From: Microbotryum silenes-acaulis
Taxonomy: Eukaryota > Basidiomycota > Microbotryomycetes > Microbotryales > Microbotryaceae
Length of the DNA: 64,000 bases
Assembly: GCA_003665825.1 (NCBI GenBank)
Contig: QPFY01000015.1
Location: 372,001 to 436,000, forward strand
Direction of reading: 5' to 3'
Every line of letters starts with the position of its first letter. Within the stretch, counting starts at the first letter, position 1. Below are positions 1 through 11,840 of this stretch, one piece after another. The notes beneath the pieces were generated by a model. That model made no database searches and had not been told where the DNA came from. It was given only the letters and a program-made list of their open reading frames with translations. Made by a program: the position numbers and the translations under genes.

Positions 1-2
1 AT

Positions 3-3000
3 CGTCGCCGTGATTCGCAGACGATCCACTGCCAAGGTTTCTTGCAACGCAAGGCCGACTATGTGCCGATGCCGTCACCGAGCCGACTCTCTCCGAGTGG
101 CACAGCACCGACGATCTCGTCACCTGCAGCTACGGGGTCCGGCTCATCCCAGACGTACTTTTCGCCTCGGGCCCCATCACCTCGTTTGCGACCTACCCGA
201 CTTGGTGCCGAAGTCGATCTTCAAAAGGGATGGAAGCCGTATCGCGCCATCCTCAAAGGCTCCAAGCTCTATCTCCATAAACCACCCGCGGATTTGTCCT
301 CCACGGCCAAGTCCATGTTCCCGACGACCGTACTTGATCCACCGTCTCAAGAGCCCAGCCCGAGAACACCGGCCGGATTCGAGGGGGACGCGTCGAAACG
401 AAGGCAGAGGGCATATTGGGGTGCCGGGGGGTCAGCACACCCTCGGCTGATGGTTGCAGATGAGTCGGCGACATCGTCGAGCAAGCACAAGGTGACCGGC
501 GGTACGGTGGAAGCGATCACGCACGAGGTCATCTTTGCCACTACATTCCCTGTCGATGAAGGGTCGCCGGCAAGGGTGGAAGCGTCAGAGTCTGCCTACG
601 ATGCTTTCCTTGACACTCTGCTGCTATTCCGGCCGTACTTGTCCGGTCCATCCGGCCTATTCGCGACGGAGCTGCAGAGGTTTGCGGCTTTGGCGACCCG
701 AACCAGTCAGGAGTCAGAGACTGCGACACCCACTTCGAAGGCTGCTCTCGAAGGGCGACTTGTCAAGCTCATCGGGGATGCGTGCTTAAAGTACCCGCAA
801 GACCTGTCGGCTACGATCGAAGGCTCCGCAGAATGGCGCGCGGCGTTGGACGAGATCTTGAAGCAGGTCCGCACCTTGTCGTCTGAGGAGTCCAATCCGA
901 AAGCGGACGAGCTTCAGAAGCTGTGGGATCAAACGATCGAAAAGGCGAGCAGCTCGCCACCGCCGCCAACGGCTTCGACAGAGTGGGCGTCCCCATCGGC
1001 GGCCTCTTCGGCACCGAGATCGGGCCCCGCTTCCTTGCCAAACTCACCGACCAAAGCCCGGAAACGGACGCCCGAGTCGCCGACGCCCCCTTCGCCGACA
1101 CCCGATGCGGTCATGCAACTCACACCGCACTCGCTCGTTCAGCTCGACCCCGTCGCTTTTGCGGCGCAGATCCACGCCTTCCACCTCGATCGTCTGACCG
1201 CTATCAACAGTGATCCGCTGTCGACCTCGAGGCTGATCTTAAGGCAAGCAGCGTCTGGTGATGCGCCGAAGCGGCCGTCGCTCCTAGACATATTCTCCTT
1301 TTCGGCATCGACGCCTCATTTCTTGACGCGGGTTGTCGTCAATTCGATTCTTGCGCCACTCACGCCGACAGCGGCGGGCCCGTCTTCGGTTATCTACATG
1401 CGCGCCGCCGTCATCTCTCAATGGGTCGCGATCGGCGAAGAACTGCGCCGGCGAGGCGATGCCACGGGTTGGGCCGCCGTTGCCATGGGCGTGTGTTGTC
1501 GTGCGGTGGCTCGATTGGACGAGGCGTCGAGGAGCGTCGGCGCCGAGCGGATCGAGATCGTGCGCCATACCTGGGCGCCGATCCTGAGGTCGATCAATTT
1601 TTCTGACGACGACGAGTCCAAGATTTCTCCCCTTGCGTTCGAGCCGTCCGAAAAGGGGACTGCGATTCCTTACCTTGGATCGATCCTGGAAAAGGCCGCT
1701 GCTGGGCTCAAAGCGTCTGCAACACAGATGCCCGAACAACCGGACGCCACTCTGCTGTTGCCACTTTACGACTTGCGCGAGGAACTGCGCAAGGTTGACA
1801 GTGTCTGGTCACGCGAACCGCTGTCGGTCATGCAGGTTGCGCTCGATCCGCGACTCCAGCACTTCCTGCAAAGGAACTCTCGTCTAACCCACCCTGAGAA
1901 ACCGCAACTCAGCACATATCTGGCTCCATCGCTCAAAGCGGAACCGCGTCTCGTTGCCCAAGGCATCAACTTACTCGTCAAACCTCGATCTGCTCAGGAG
2001 CCGAGCCCGCTAGTGCCCCTGGTCATGGTCGAGCCGTTACCTCACATCAGTCTGGTCGACCGCGGGCAGATCCTGGCCTCGTCTCGCAACCCAGCTTTGC
2101 GCCACAAGGGGTCTTACAGCAACATGAGCTCCAACGCATCGGATTCGGTTCACCCGAGTGGCACTCAGCTCGCTCGACGTGCCTCGTATCCGCCGCACGC
2201 TGCCTCCGCTAGTCTCGGCTTGGGCGCGTTCGCTCGACTGCGCAAAGACATGACCGATCCCGCCAACACGTTGCTGCCCTTTGCCGATGGCGACATCGTC
2301 TTCACAATTGTGTCCAACGCCGTACGCACCGTGCCTTCGACGCCGACCCTGGTCCAGAACGAACGAGGAACGCTGTCGCGGACCTCAAGTTGGATCGAGT
2401 CTCGGAGCTCGCGAGGCGCAGGAGGCCCCAATCGCAATAGCACTCGTCAGAGTCTTACGCCGACGCTTGCTCCGCTCAGTCGCGTTCCTTCGAGGGGCGG
2501 TTCGCCGGTCGCGGTCTCCCCCCCGTTAAACGAACATAGTCCAACCGGGCCCAAGTTGCAAGCCGCGAGTGAGGAAGAGCCCGTTCACGTCGTCGTCAGA
2601 GCCGGAACGGTCGAAGCGTTCATCGATCTGCTTGTGCTCGGTATCAGCAACTTGCGAACGCCTTCGACCGATGCTGATGGTCAAAGCTCACTGACGGGTC
2701 GACGCCCGCTTCAACTCGATGCGCCAGACTTCCGCTCCGCCTTCTTCTCGACTTTCCGCAGCTTCACCACGCCGCTTGTCCTGCTCGACATGTTGCGGAA
2801 ACGCTACCTCGCTGCCCCGAACGCTTCGCTCGACCACATTAATCTCACTTCTGAGCGACCGTTCCCTGCGTGGTCGATGGCGCCGATCAGCCCAGGCATC
2901 GAAGTCGATTGGGCCCACATCGCTTCGATCCGGGTCAGCGTCTTGCGCAACATATCGTATTGGATGGGCCACCACATTGGCGATTTCCTCGACGACGACG

Positions 3001-6000
3001 AGCTTTTTACCTCGGCGACGACGTTCTTGCACTTCATCGAGTCGAGCGAGCGAGCGAACGCACGACCCGAGAACGCGCAGGTCTTGGCTGAGCTGCAGAA
3101 GCTGTTGAAGCGCATTGGGATCGACATGTTGAGACCAGCTGTCAAGAGTAGGGCTCCTGTCGTTATGGCGAGCGCGACCCCGCTCTCCTACGACCAGCTG
3201 GACGCGAGCCAACTCGTCGATCGGTTGGACCAGATTGCTTGTCGGTTGACGCAGAATCTGAGTGGTGGGTCGACAGTGAGACAACTGCGGTCTAGAAAGT
3301 TTGTTCCGGTACTGACTTTCACCCACGCCCCACAGAAACGGATCTGCTGAGGTACATCGAACAACTCGAAATTAGGGTTCAGGCCGATCCTGCTCTATGG
3401 TATCCGAGCTGCTCGATCAAAACTGACGAGGAAGAGCTCGTCATCGCCGACTCGTACTCGCTGCTGGAGGCGGCCCAGAACGACGTTGCGCCACTTCGAC
3501 ACATGCCATTGAGCCTTCAAGAGGTCATTCGAGCCCATGGCGTCATTCGTAAATGGGTTCTGGCCCACCTCGTTGAGCCCGAGATCAGCTTGCGACTGCG
3601 CACCCTTCGGATGGTCAAGGCACTCGAGATGATCGAGATCAGCCGATCGCGCATGGCCAATGTCGTCTTTGGCGGTAGCGTCGAGGACCAGGTCAGCGTC
3701 GTCGACCCCAGCTTGGCCGGCTTTGTCGAGCGAGTCGTCATCTCTGCCGTCGTCGCCCCCGAATCTCGTTTGTTCTCCTCGGCCTGGCAAGGCGTCGCGT
3801 CTACTCGCAACGTCGTGTCGGCAGATTCGTTGTTGGCTCTGGTGCGCCACGACCTCGTCGTAACCGACTCTACAGCCACTCTCGACCCCGCTTGGCTCAA
3901 CGAACGCCTCGTCGAGATCGTGTCCCAAGTCGACAGCCTCTCGGATGGCGTCTCGATCAACTTTTCCAAGCGCAGGTGGATCTTCAACATCATCCGCAAT
4001 GCGCTCGTGATTCGCCCTTCGCAGCCCGCCTACGGCAGCGATGATCCTCTGATTTCGATCGAACGCAAGGTCGCTGGATGGGGTGCTTGGTCGACGCGAA
4101 CCTTGCGCGACGCGGCGTCGGGAGAGGGGAGCAAGTCGACTCGGTCGCTCAAGCCATTCTCACGTCTAGTCACAGCGCAGCAGGACAAGGTGCGCCGCGA
4201 ACGGACGACCAAGGAACTCGTTTTGAAGACCCAAAAGACCGAACAGCAGCAACGCGCAGCCCGGGAGAAGGAAGTCGCCAAGGCCATGGACAAGTCGGTC
4301 AGTATGCGCACGAGGCGCATGACGGCCCTGTTCCGAGGCGGTGGCAGTCGACCCAGCTCCGTCAACACTGCTGCATCGCCTGCTTCGACGCCTTCCATTC
4401 CACCGTCGCCATCTCCTCAGGCTCTACGCGTGCTCAAGGATTGGATGCCTTCGTCCAAGCCTTATCTCGTGCTCCCCCTATCCGGAGTCGAAGTGCAGCC
4501 TTACGAGAATGGTCAGCGCTCGTTCGTCTTTGAGCTTGTCACCGAGGATGGGCAGCGCTCGTTGTTCCAAGCGAGCACGGCGCACGAATTGCGTTCCTGG
4601 CTCGACCATTTCAGGCGTTGTGGAACGGAGATCGCGTTCCGCCGAGCGACTTTCCTGGCTCAAACTGCTCTCGCTGAAGAACCGGAAGAACCAGCTGCTG
4701 CCAAGTCTGCGACCTCGACCGCTGCAGTCAAGCTCCCCGCCTCTGCACGTGAGTTTCTATAATCCTGACAAGTAGAGTCTTATTTATTCTGATGTTGACG
4801 TTTGCGAACGCCTGTGCAGTCTTTGGCACGCCACTGTGGGAAGTCCTCCAACGCGAGGACTCGACGATTCCTCGCTTCATGGACTCGGCGCTCGCTACCA
4901 TCACCGAGCGAGGTGAACTAGGATTGGAGCCTCGCGTTGATAGAAGCCCTCCCGCTGACTGCATGATTCATGAAACCTACTCTAGGTCTTCTCGAAGTAG
5001 GCATCTATCGAATTTCGGGAGAGAATCGCGTGATCCAGCAAATTCGTCAAAGTCTCGACCGCGGAGGCGACCCGGTGTCCTTGCTCTCCAAGACGGACGT
5101 CCACAACGTCTCTGGTCTACTCAAGCTATTTTTGCGCGAGATGCCCGAGCCTTTGATCCCTTGCGACCTCTACGAGCCCTTCATCATCGCGAACGCGATC
5201 GAAGACTACGACGAGCGTCTCTACGCGATCCGTGACCTCGTTTGGCGCCTCCCTCAGCCCAACTTCCACCTCTTGCGCCGCTTGTCGGAACATCTCGACA
5301 AGGTGACCGATCACGAAGAGGTCAACTCGATGCATGCCGCGAATCTATCCATCATCTTTGCGCCGACCTTACTCAAGCCCACACCTGGCCCGACTGCGTT
5401 CGGGTTGTCGATGACGAATCTGGGCAAGGCGGCCAATATCATCAAGAGCATCATCTTGCAACAGAATTGGATGTGAGTCACCATCGGCGTCCATCTGCGC
5501 CGTAATCCACCCAACTGACCTCGCTTTTTTTGCGATTTCTGCGATTTTTGTACAGCTTCGGAGAGGAAGTCGTCGAAGAAGAGCAAGAGCATACGCCGTC
5601 TATGCAGGCTTCTCGCGAGCTCGGCAACGAGGTGGCAACACCCCCTGCTTTCGGAAGCGGTGTTTCAGCCGATGACTCGCCTCAACAACCGACGGGCCTA
5701 GGCTTGTACGACTCGTCCAGCCCCAACGCTGGAGACGTCTTTGGCGCTGCAGAGGATGGCATGCTCACGTCGAGTTCGACGCATTTCCTGTCTGGTCACA
5801 GCATGGCTGAGCAGAATCTCGCGGAAGAAGGACGGTCCATTAACGACATTTCGGCGCGAGAACGAGGCAAGACGAACGAGACCGAGACCTCGCAAGGCGA
5901 AGGCGAAGCTCAATACGCCATCATCCCCGGTTCTTCAAGCTCCTACCTCGGTGACACCTTGAAGCTCGATTTCGAATTCGAACATACGGTCGTCCCTCCA

Positions 6001-6060
6001 AGCCCGCATGGTCCCGTTTCCGCCGCTACGGCAGCCCAAGCCGGTCGACACGCCGAGTAG
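3..6060 (+). CDS. PH / RasGEF-N / RasGEF-like / PH / RhoGAP protein, 5' end outside window
   Basis: Large signalling protein, about 1,919 codons visible, open at the left edge so the start lies upstream. Exons I infer: <3..3264, 3336..4748, 4820..4912, 4986..5472, 5556..6060; all four joins keep phase. In order: an N-terminal PH-like segment (GFLQRKADY, then GWKPYRAILKGSKLYLH), a long Ser/Pro-rich stretch, a RasGEF N-terminal module near 2570-3260 (HVVVRAGTVEAFIDLL), a divergent RasGEF-like helical region at about 3490-4050, a second PH-like module at about 4440-4670, and a RhoGAP domain from 4820 with the arginine-finger motif GIYRISGE and the later NLSIIFAPTLL. It probably acts on Rho-type and perhaps Ras-type GTPases at membranes in polarity or morphogenesis; which GTPase cannot be read from the sequence. 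The RhoGAP catalytic arginine is present; whether the RasGEF part is active is doubtful. Confidence 0.85.
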
Positions 6061-6376
6061 ACTTTCCTCGCACACACGAAACCCCTGAGGGGATCTACTT
6101 TTATTTTGATATCATTGACGTTTTCTTCTCGCTTCCTTCGGGTTCGCTCGTTCTGTTTGGGTCACCTTTTTGTCCGTATGTTTGTTTGTGTTGGGTTTGT
6201 CCTTCCCTTTATGTGTATCTTGGAAGCATGGGTCCGAGTGGTCGATGGTCGTAATTGAAAGCGTCGGCGCAGATTTTTCCGTCTCTCTCGATTGCCGGGC
6301 GACTTTCAAAATGATACATGATCGTCTGACTCTTAACTTCCACCTGAGCAAGCTGCAGACTTACAGCCAACCGAGA
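6061..6376. other. Convergent 3' intergenic stretch
   Basis: Lies between the stop codons of the RhoGAP gene (+) and REX4 (-). T-rich on the + strand just after 6061. I see no gene in it; it should hold both 3' UTRs. Confidence 0.6.
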
Positions 6377-8113
6377 CTAATCCTCCCACCACCCGTCCTT
6401 ACTCTTGGGTCGTTTCTCGCTGTCCACTCCCGCGTTCTTGGCACCCGCACCACTCGAAACCTTCCTGATCTTCTTCTTGGCCGGTGCACCCTCATCCCTC
6501 GACGAAGAGACCGTCGTCGCTTTCGTCACCTGTACCGGTACAGGCGCAGGCGTATAATCGAAGCCCAGTACGAATCCATCCTCCTCCTCAATCCTGGCCT
6601 TCTTCCTCTGCCTCGCCTCCAAAACATCCTGATCGACCTCTCCGAACCCCTCCCCATCCTCCCCCGCGCCACCGCTCGCACCAAACTGCTGTTGCGCCCT
6701 AACCAACCTCAACGTCTGCGCGAGGCCCATCCCTTTCCTCACCATCGTCGGATCCTTCTTCCCTCCATTCTTAGGTACACTCTCGATCCCACCGTGCCTC
6801 TCGATCGTCTTTAAAGGTTCGGTCGTACTATACACCAATACAGGTTTAGCCTTGGTCCTCAGCGCGTCCTCCCAGGCCGATTTCTGAGAACGATAAATCG
6901 CCATCGTGGCTCGGGCATCGTCGATGGAAGAATGTTCACCGGATTGAATGTCGACGCCGAGGACGAGCTTGGAGAGCGTTTTGAGAGAGGGTCGTTTCGT
7001 TCGTGCTAGAGCTTGGAGAGGGGCGTATTTGGAGGTGTCGCGTGTGAGGTGGTGAGGGTGGGAGAGGAGGAGGACCTAGAAATGTGGAGGAGTGGGGGTA
7101 ATGGTCAGGGATCAAGGTCATCTGAGGTGAGGAGCGGCATTGGGACTGACTTGGGTATCGTTCGAGATGGCATGCCCGATCAAAATTCTCCCTTTGATCA
7201 ATTCCGACACCTTCTTGATCACCTCAGCGAACGTAGGAGCTGTCAAAACACCCCAGAAATACCCATGATCAGCCGCCACCCGACCTTTGCCTGTTTGTTC
7301 TCCGAAAACTGACCATTCAAAAGATCGTGCTCCCTCACACCGGAGACCCAAGTCCTATAATCGGTGACCTTTTCCCTTGGTTTGACGAACGAGTCGTACG
7401 TGACGTGACCATGGTAATTGACGATCGAGACGCGGGCCAAGGTCGATTCAACGCCTTCGGGTCCGACGCCGACCATTTCACAATCGATTGCTGCGCGGTG
7501 GTTGAGTTGATGATGAGGTCAGCTTGGGTGTCGTCAGAGCAAGAGAGTATTTGGACCTACCTAGGTATTGTCCCACGCTTTTTTTTCGTTTTCCAAGACG
7601 GAGAAAACGTTCATCAGCCGCCATGTAGCTCGTGTAAGTGCGTTTGCTCGCCCCACTCACTCCATTTGCCACCCCGCGACATTCCCCTGCAACAGATCCT
7701 GCACGGGTACCATCCCCTTGGCCTTCTTATCATACCTCTTCCTCTCCAAATCATGCTCATCCTCGACGTCGTGTGTTGTTGCTCTGCCCTTGCCCTTGCT
7801 GTCTCGATTGAGCGGGATCGTAGGCGAGGCGACGATCGTTTTGGAGCCGATCTGACTTGGGGAACACGTGCGCGCTCGTTTCTTGGACGATCGATCGGGT
7901 GAGGAGGTTGGGTGTAGCATCTGGTGAGGGGATACGGGTGATGAGTACGCTCGTTTTCACAAGTGGGGGACCGATCCGGTCTCGGCTGCGAAGGGCCGGC
8001 TGACGACCGACTGCCGGCATGTAAGGTACACTGACCTGCTGCAGGTTCTTCCAATTCGAAGAAGCCGCCACGGGGGTAACAGGAACCTTGGGTGTCTTGT
8101 TGGCTTTGGCCAT
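6377..8113 (-). CDS. REX4: RNA exonuclease 4 (REX4/REXO4), DEDDh family
   Basis: 3'-5' exoribonuclease of the DEDDh family; the yeast protein works in nucleolar pre-rRNA processing. Exons (minus): 8113..8036, 7920..7661, 7577..7561, 7490..7314, 7239..7151, 7075..6377. Motif Exo I reads [13 protein letters not shown], Exo II is GHAISNDTQ with VLLLSHP following, and Exo III is [15 protein letters not shown], so the acidic residues and the histidine are present. The N-terminal third is basic and low in complexity, as is usual for this family. The third exon is uncertain: a splice acceptor after the A-run at 7578 gives a 17-nt exon, while an acceptor at 7629 gives a 68-nt exon but needs a 32-nt intron. 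Both keep the frame. It lies downstream of DPH5 on the same strand. Confidence 0.9.
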
Positions 8114-8292
8114 CGTGGAGCTCGGATGTGGAATCAGACTGAACAGAGCGCAACGCTCCGCAAAGTGATCGGCACTCACACGGGCTTCTTCACCTTCGCA
8201 AGTCTTTGCACGGCGCGCACGGACCGTATCCAAACTCGCCCAGCAAGAGAAATTTTCATCAATTCATTTCAAAGTTGAAAACCCCATTAATG

Positions 8293-9503
8293 CTAATCCC
8301 TCACTCCATACACCTCCTTGGCGACCCGATCCCAACTCTCCTTATTGACGGCCCAACGTCTCGCGAAATCCCTCTCCAGCGCATGAAACCTCTTCCCCAC
8401 AATGACCAAACTATGCAACGGACCACCGAAAGCGTCCTCGTCGAGATGGGAGAGTTCTTCCAATGTCCCCGAGACGAACGTTTGGGATGGGTCACCGATG
8501 CGGGATAGAGAGATGCAGAGCGTTTGAGAGGGGTCGAGGCAGAGGGAGAGCGTCGGGGTCAACGGGGAGCGGTCGTCGGTCATGGACGGGTCGGAGGCAG
8601 TTGCAGTTACAGTTGCAGTGTCCTTGCCATTGGATGGAAGAGAAGGGGGTAGTAGGGAAAGCAGTTGCTCGATCGCGGTCGGGACCGACATGAAGCGAGG
8701 AGGTTCGTAAATCTTGCGGCCCCTGTCGGTCAAAGTGTTTCCATCGGCGACAACAAACATCATCAGCTCTCGAGACACCGCCAAACTCGGATCTTTTCAG
8801 ACGACCGACCTCGCGAGATTCTCAATACTCTGTTCCTTGACCTTGATATCCAACAAGCACAACGTGTGCAGATCCAAACTCAGATTCTCCCGAATCCGAT
8901 CGAGCCATGAATCCGGTCGCCAACTCTCGGTGAAATAAGGGATCGAGATCGTTTGACCGTAGTTGTACAACGCTAATCCGACAGCTCCGACGGCGTTCAT
9001 CACCGAGGCATTGTGGATCACGACGTATGGGATTGACAGCGCTTCGGCTCGCAGGAGCAAGTCGGAATGTGTTGTCGCTCTGCAGAGGGGGTAAAAGACG
9101 CGGAGACAAGTCCAAATGAGACCCAATACTCTCGATGTAATTCAGATACTTCTCGCACTCACCCAAATGGATCACCGACGACGAGGAACGAAACGTCAAC
9201 CTCGTTCGCCCGCTCAAGAATCGCATCCGACTCGGTCTCGACCATATCCCTATCGGCAACGATAATATCCTTCTCATAGAAAGCTTCCTATGAACAAAAA
9301 TCAAAAACTCGGACATCAATACACGTCGCTCCCTGGTTCAGGCCACCTATTACTCCCGAGGAACTGACCAATCGTTCTTTCCCCACGCCGAGGATCGAGG
9401 TATAAGCTTCAAGGTACACCCGTTCGGACTTTTTGATGGCTTCCAAGCCTCGAACAGTGACGTCCTTCTCGTCCGAAAGACCAAGCCCGATGAGGTAGAG
9501 CAT
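8293..9503 (-). CDS. DPH5: Diphthine methyl ester synthase DPH5
   Basis: SAM-dependent methyltransferase that methylates the modified histidine of elongation factor 2 during diphthamide synthesis in the cytosol. Exons (minus): 9503..9369, 9287..9163, 9079..8810, 8722..8293, giving 319 aa, close to the roughly 300 aa of the yeast enzyme. Signatures: start [19 protein letters not shown], then [29 protein letters not shown]; the block [17 protein letters not shown]; and the C-terminal [12 protein letters not shown] that follows the last intron. A serine/threonine-rich insertion sits in the last exon (about 8560-8640). The 179 bp between its stop and the REX4 start leave little room for a separate REX4 promoter, so transcription of the two may be linked (inference). 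Confidence 0.95.
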
Positions 9504-10107
9504 CCTTGCCGAGTCGGAGTCGAAGTTGAAGTCGACGAGATGGGTTGAGTGAGCGGAGAACGGAGCTTGAAGCTTATAAGATCTGCTTTACAATCTGATG
9601 TTCTGGACGATTGCCTTCAAACACCGAGTCGAATCGTATTGACCTCGCGTAATAATGTGAATGACGGCGAGCGAATAAGAGCGGAGCCAACGTACGCCGG
9701 CCGAGCTTCGCAACCCTGACCGGACCGTCGATCACTAATTCCGTCCGTCGGTTAGCAGCTCGGCCGGGGCACTCCACTAATTCAACCAACATCTGCTACA
9801 GGCGATGCTTCAAGCTTGATGAAACGTTGTAAATCTTTCTTTTGCATTATCAGATAGCAGGAGAAACTTGCAGGTCCGAAAGAGCACGTGCATTTTTCTC
9901 GAACCCCGAGCCACTCTGGGCCAAGAAAGGGGTCTCTCAGCAGCCGGCTCTTCCGGGGCGTGTCCTCGGCGGCGAACCTGCTGGGTCCATTGCGGATCAA
10001 TATAGATGGTTCGATCCAGAGTTTTCAATACTTATCTCTGCCCCCGACCCTCAACTCAAAATGATAAACAATGAAACGAAAGACTGCATTTCCTTGACGG
10101 TCCCTGA
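9504..10107. other. Intergenic region upstream of DPH5
   Basis: About 600 bp between the DPH5 start (-) and the stop of the next minus-strand gene. It should hold the DPH5 promoter and the neighbour's 3' UTR. Short open frames here have no recognisable motif. Confidence 0.5.
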
Positions 10108-11840
10108 TCATCCGCGTCCTTTCTTCTTCCGATGATGCTGATGCGCCCCTTGATGCCCCTTGAGCCCAGCGGCTACGACGGTCTTCTCTTGCTCATCCTT
10201 CTTCGTCTTCACTCGTTCGTCGTTCAGCGCCTTATCGATCTTCGTGTTCGACTGAAGAACCCATCAAGTCGGCTTTTCTAATCTACCCACGACCTTCATC
10301 CACCTTCAAAATCCGCACCTCTTGACTCTCCACCAAATCGGACATCCCTCCTCCATCAATATGGGATCGAGTAAGCTTGGTCAAGTTCTTCGTCGTTTGC
10401 GGAGGTTGTTTCACGCCATTGCCGGGTGGTGGTGCAGGCGTGTTCAAGGGACCGGGAATTTTCGTCGTCGAGTTCCCACCGGGTCGAAGGGGAGGGGAAA
10501 CCGGTGCGAAAGGGGGTGAAACTGCTGCAGGGTCCTAGGGTCATGTTGAGTGGAAGTTCGGAAGGGCAAAAACACTGGAATCCGAGGTGGACTCTTTCGT
10601 GACAATCTAAGCGGATCGTCGGACTTGCCTGAGTTTCCCGAGACGTTCCTCGAACCCGAATCGGTTGAAATAAGGGGCGGAGATGAATGCTTTTTGTAGA
10701 TGGCGTAATACCATCCTAGCGCCGTCGCAGTACTAAACTTTCAGATGCTATCGTCAGTCCTGTTCACGCTTTCAGGCCGATAGTTTTAAACGAATGACTC
10801 TTCGACTTACGCGGCGAGGGCCAGCACGACGAAGAGGACCACGCAGACCCAACAACACCTAGGTGGACTCCCTCGCTTTTCAGCTTTTGACCCTACGACC
10901 GACTTTGCGCTAGTTCTACAATGATCAACATATCGTCAAGATCAGCTCCGAAGACACAAGACTGTATCACCCAAGGTAGGAAGGGGGTGAAACTCAACGG
11001 TGCCGCGCTCAAAAGTTCCCGAGAAGTCGACGCGACTCCATCGTGTCTCTCCTCCCTCTCCAACGTCTGCGCCGAAGTCGATTCACTCCCACTCTGATTC
11101 CGCGCTCGGGATCCGAACCTCGTCGGATTCGAAGGCATCGCCGGAACGGGTCCATTATCAATCGCGATCGAAGTCGTCCCCGAAAACCTCGACAAGTGGT
11201 TCATCATGATGGTCTCTGAGTCATCCGTTCGATCTGGATACTGCTGCAAGGTCGAATAAGCCGAGGACCACGTCCGATGCGTATCCCTCGAGGAAAGGGA
11301 CGTCATACTAGGTTGATCGCGATATTGCCGAGTGGAAGACGTGGCCATCGCGGGGGAAGGGCGTCGACTCGTCGCGCTCGTGCTAAACGATTGCCCGGGA
11401 CGAGAGGAGAGCGTCCCTGCCGAAGGTTGATGGTGTAGTTGCGAGAGCTCTTGCAAATCGACGTGATCGGACGAATTGACTCTTCTTAACGAAGGCGTAG
11501 GTTCCGGTGGCTCGAAGGTTCGCGGTCCAGGATGACCACCGTATGAGCTCACCGGCGGGGTCACCGTCGGCGTGTAAGGGAACGTAGGCGTCGGGGACGT
11601 TGGAGGACTGAAGGACCTCCCGAATCGAGCGGGCAAGGATCCAGGAACATAACCTTGCGACGGTTGTCGCTGCGGCTGTAAGGGAGTTGCGGCGTAGATG
11701 GCCGTCGTCGACTTAGGAGGCTCTTCGGGTGGGAGGGGAAGGAATGGTAGAGGTGGCACCGCGCCATTCGAACCGCCATAGCTTGGGGTGGACACATGAA
11801 TGAACTGGCTTCGCCTCTTTTCACTGGATGAAGCTGACAT
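10108..11840 (-). CDS. Unrecognised single-span membrane protein, Ser/Pro-rich N-terminus
   Basis: I do not recognise the family. Exons (minus): 11840..10999, 10915..10811, 10732..10629, 10524..10304, 10251..10108; 471 aa, all phases agree. The start chosen is the first ATG in the open frame (MSASSSEKRRSQF); the frame upstream has no ATG. Residues 1-280 are disordered, rich in Ser, Pro and Thr. Next come a short basic stretch (SKAEKRGSPPR) and one membrane span (CCWVCVVLFVVLALAA), then GWYYAIYKK and a Pro-rich segment. The C-terminus is a charged tail ending in His and Lys/Arg clusters. The positive side lies before the span, consistent with a cytosolic N-terminus (inference). The third intron (10525..10628) uses a GC donor within AG|GCAAGT. 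Role unknown; it could be a cell-surface or ER-anchored scaffold. Confidence 0.75.

Noticed and set aside
6170..6814. 214-codon + strand open frame
   Set aside because: Opposite the last REX4 exon; no motif of its own.
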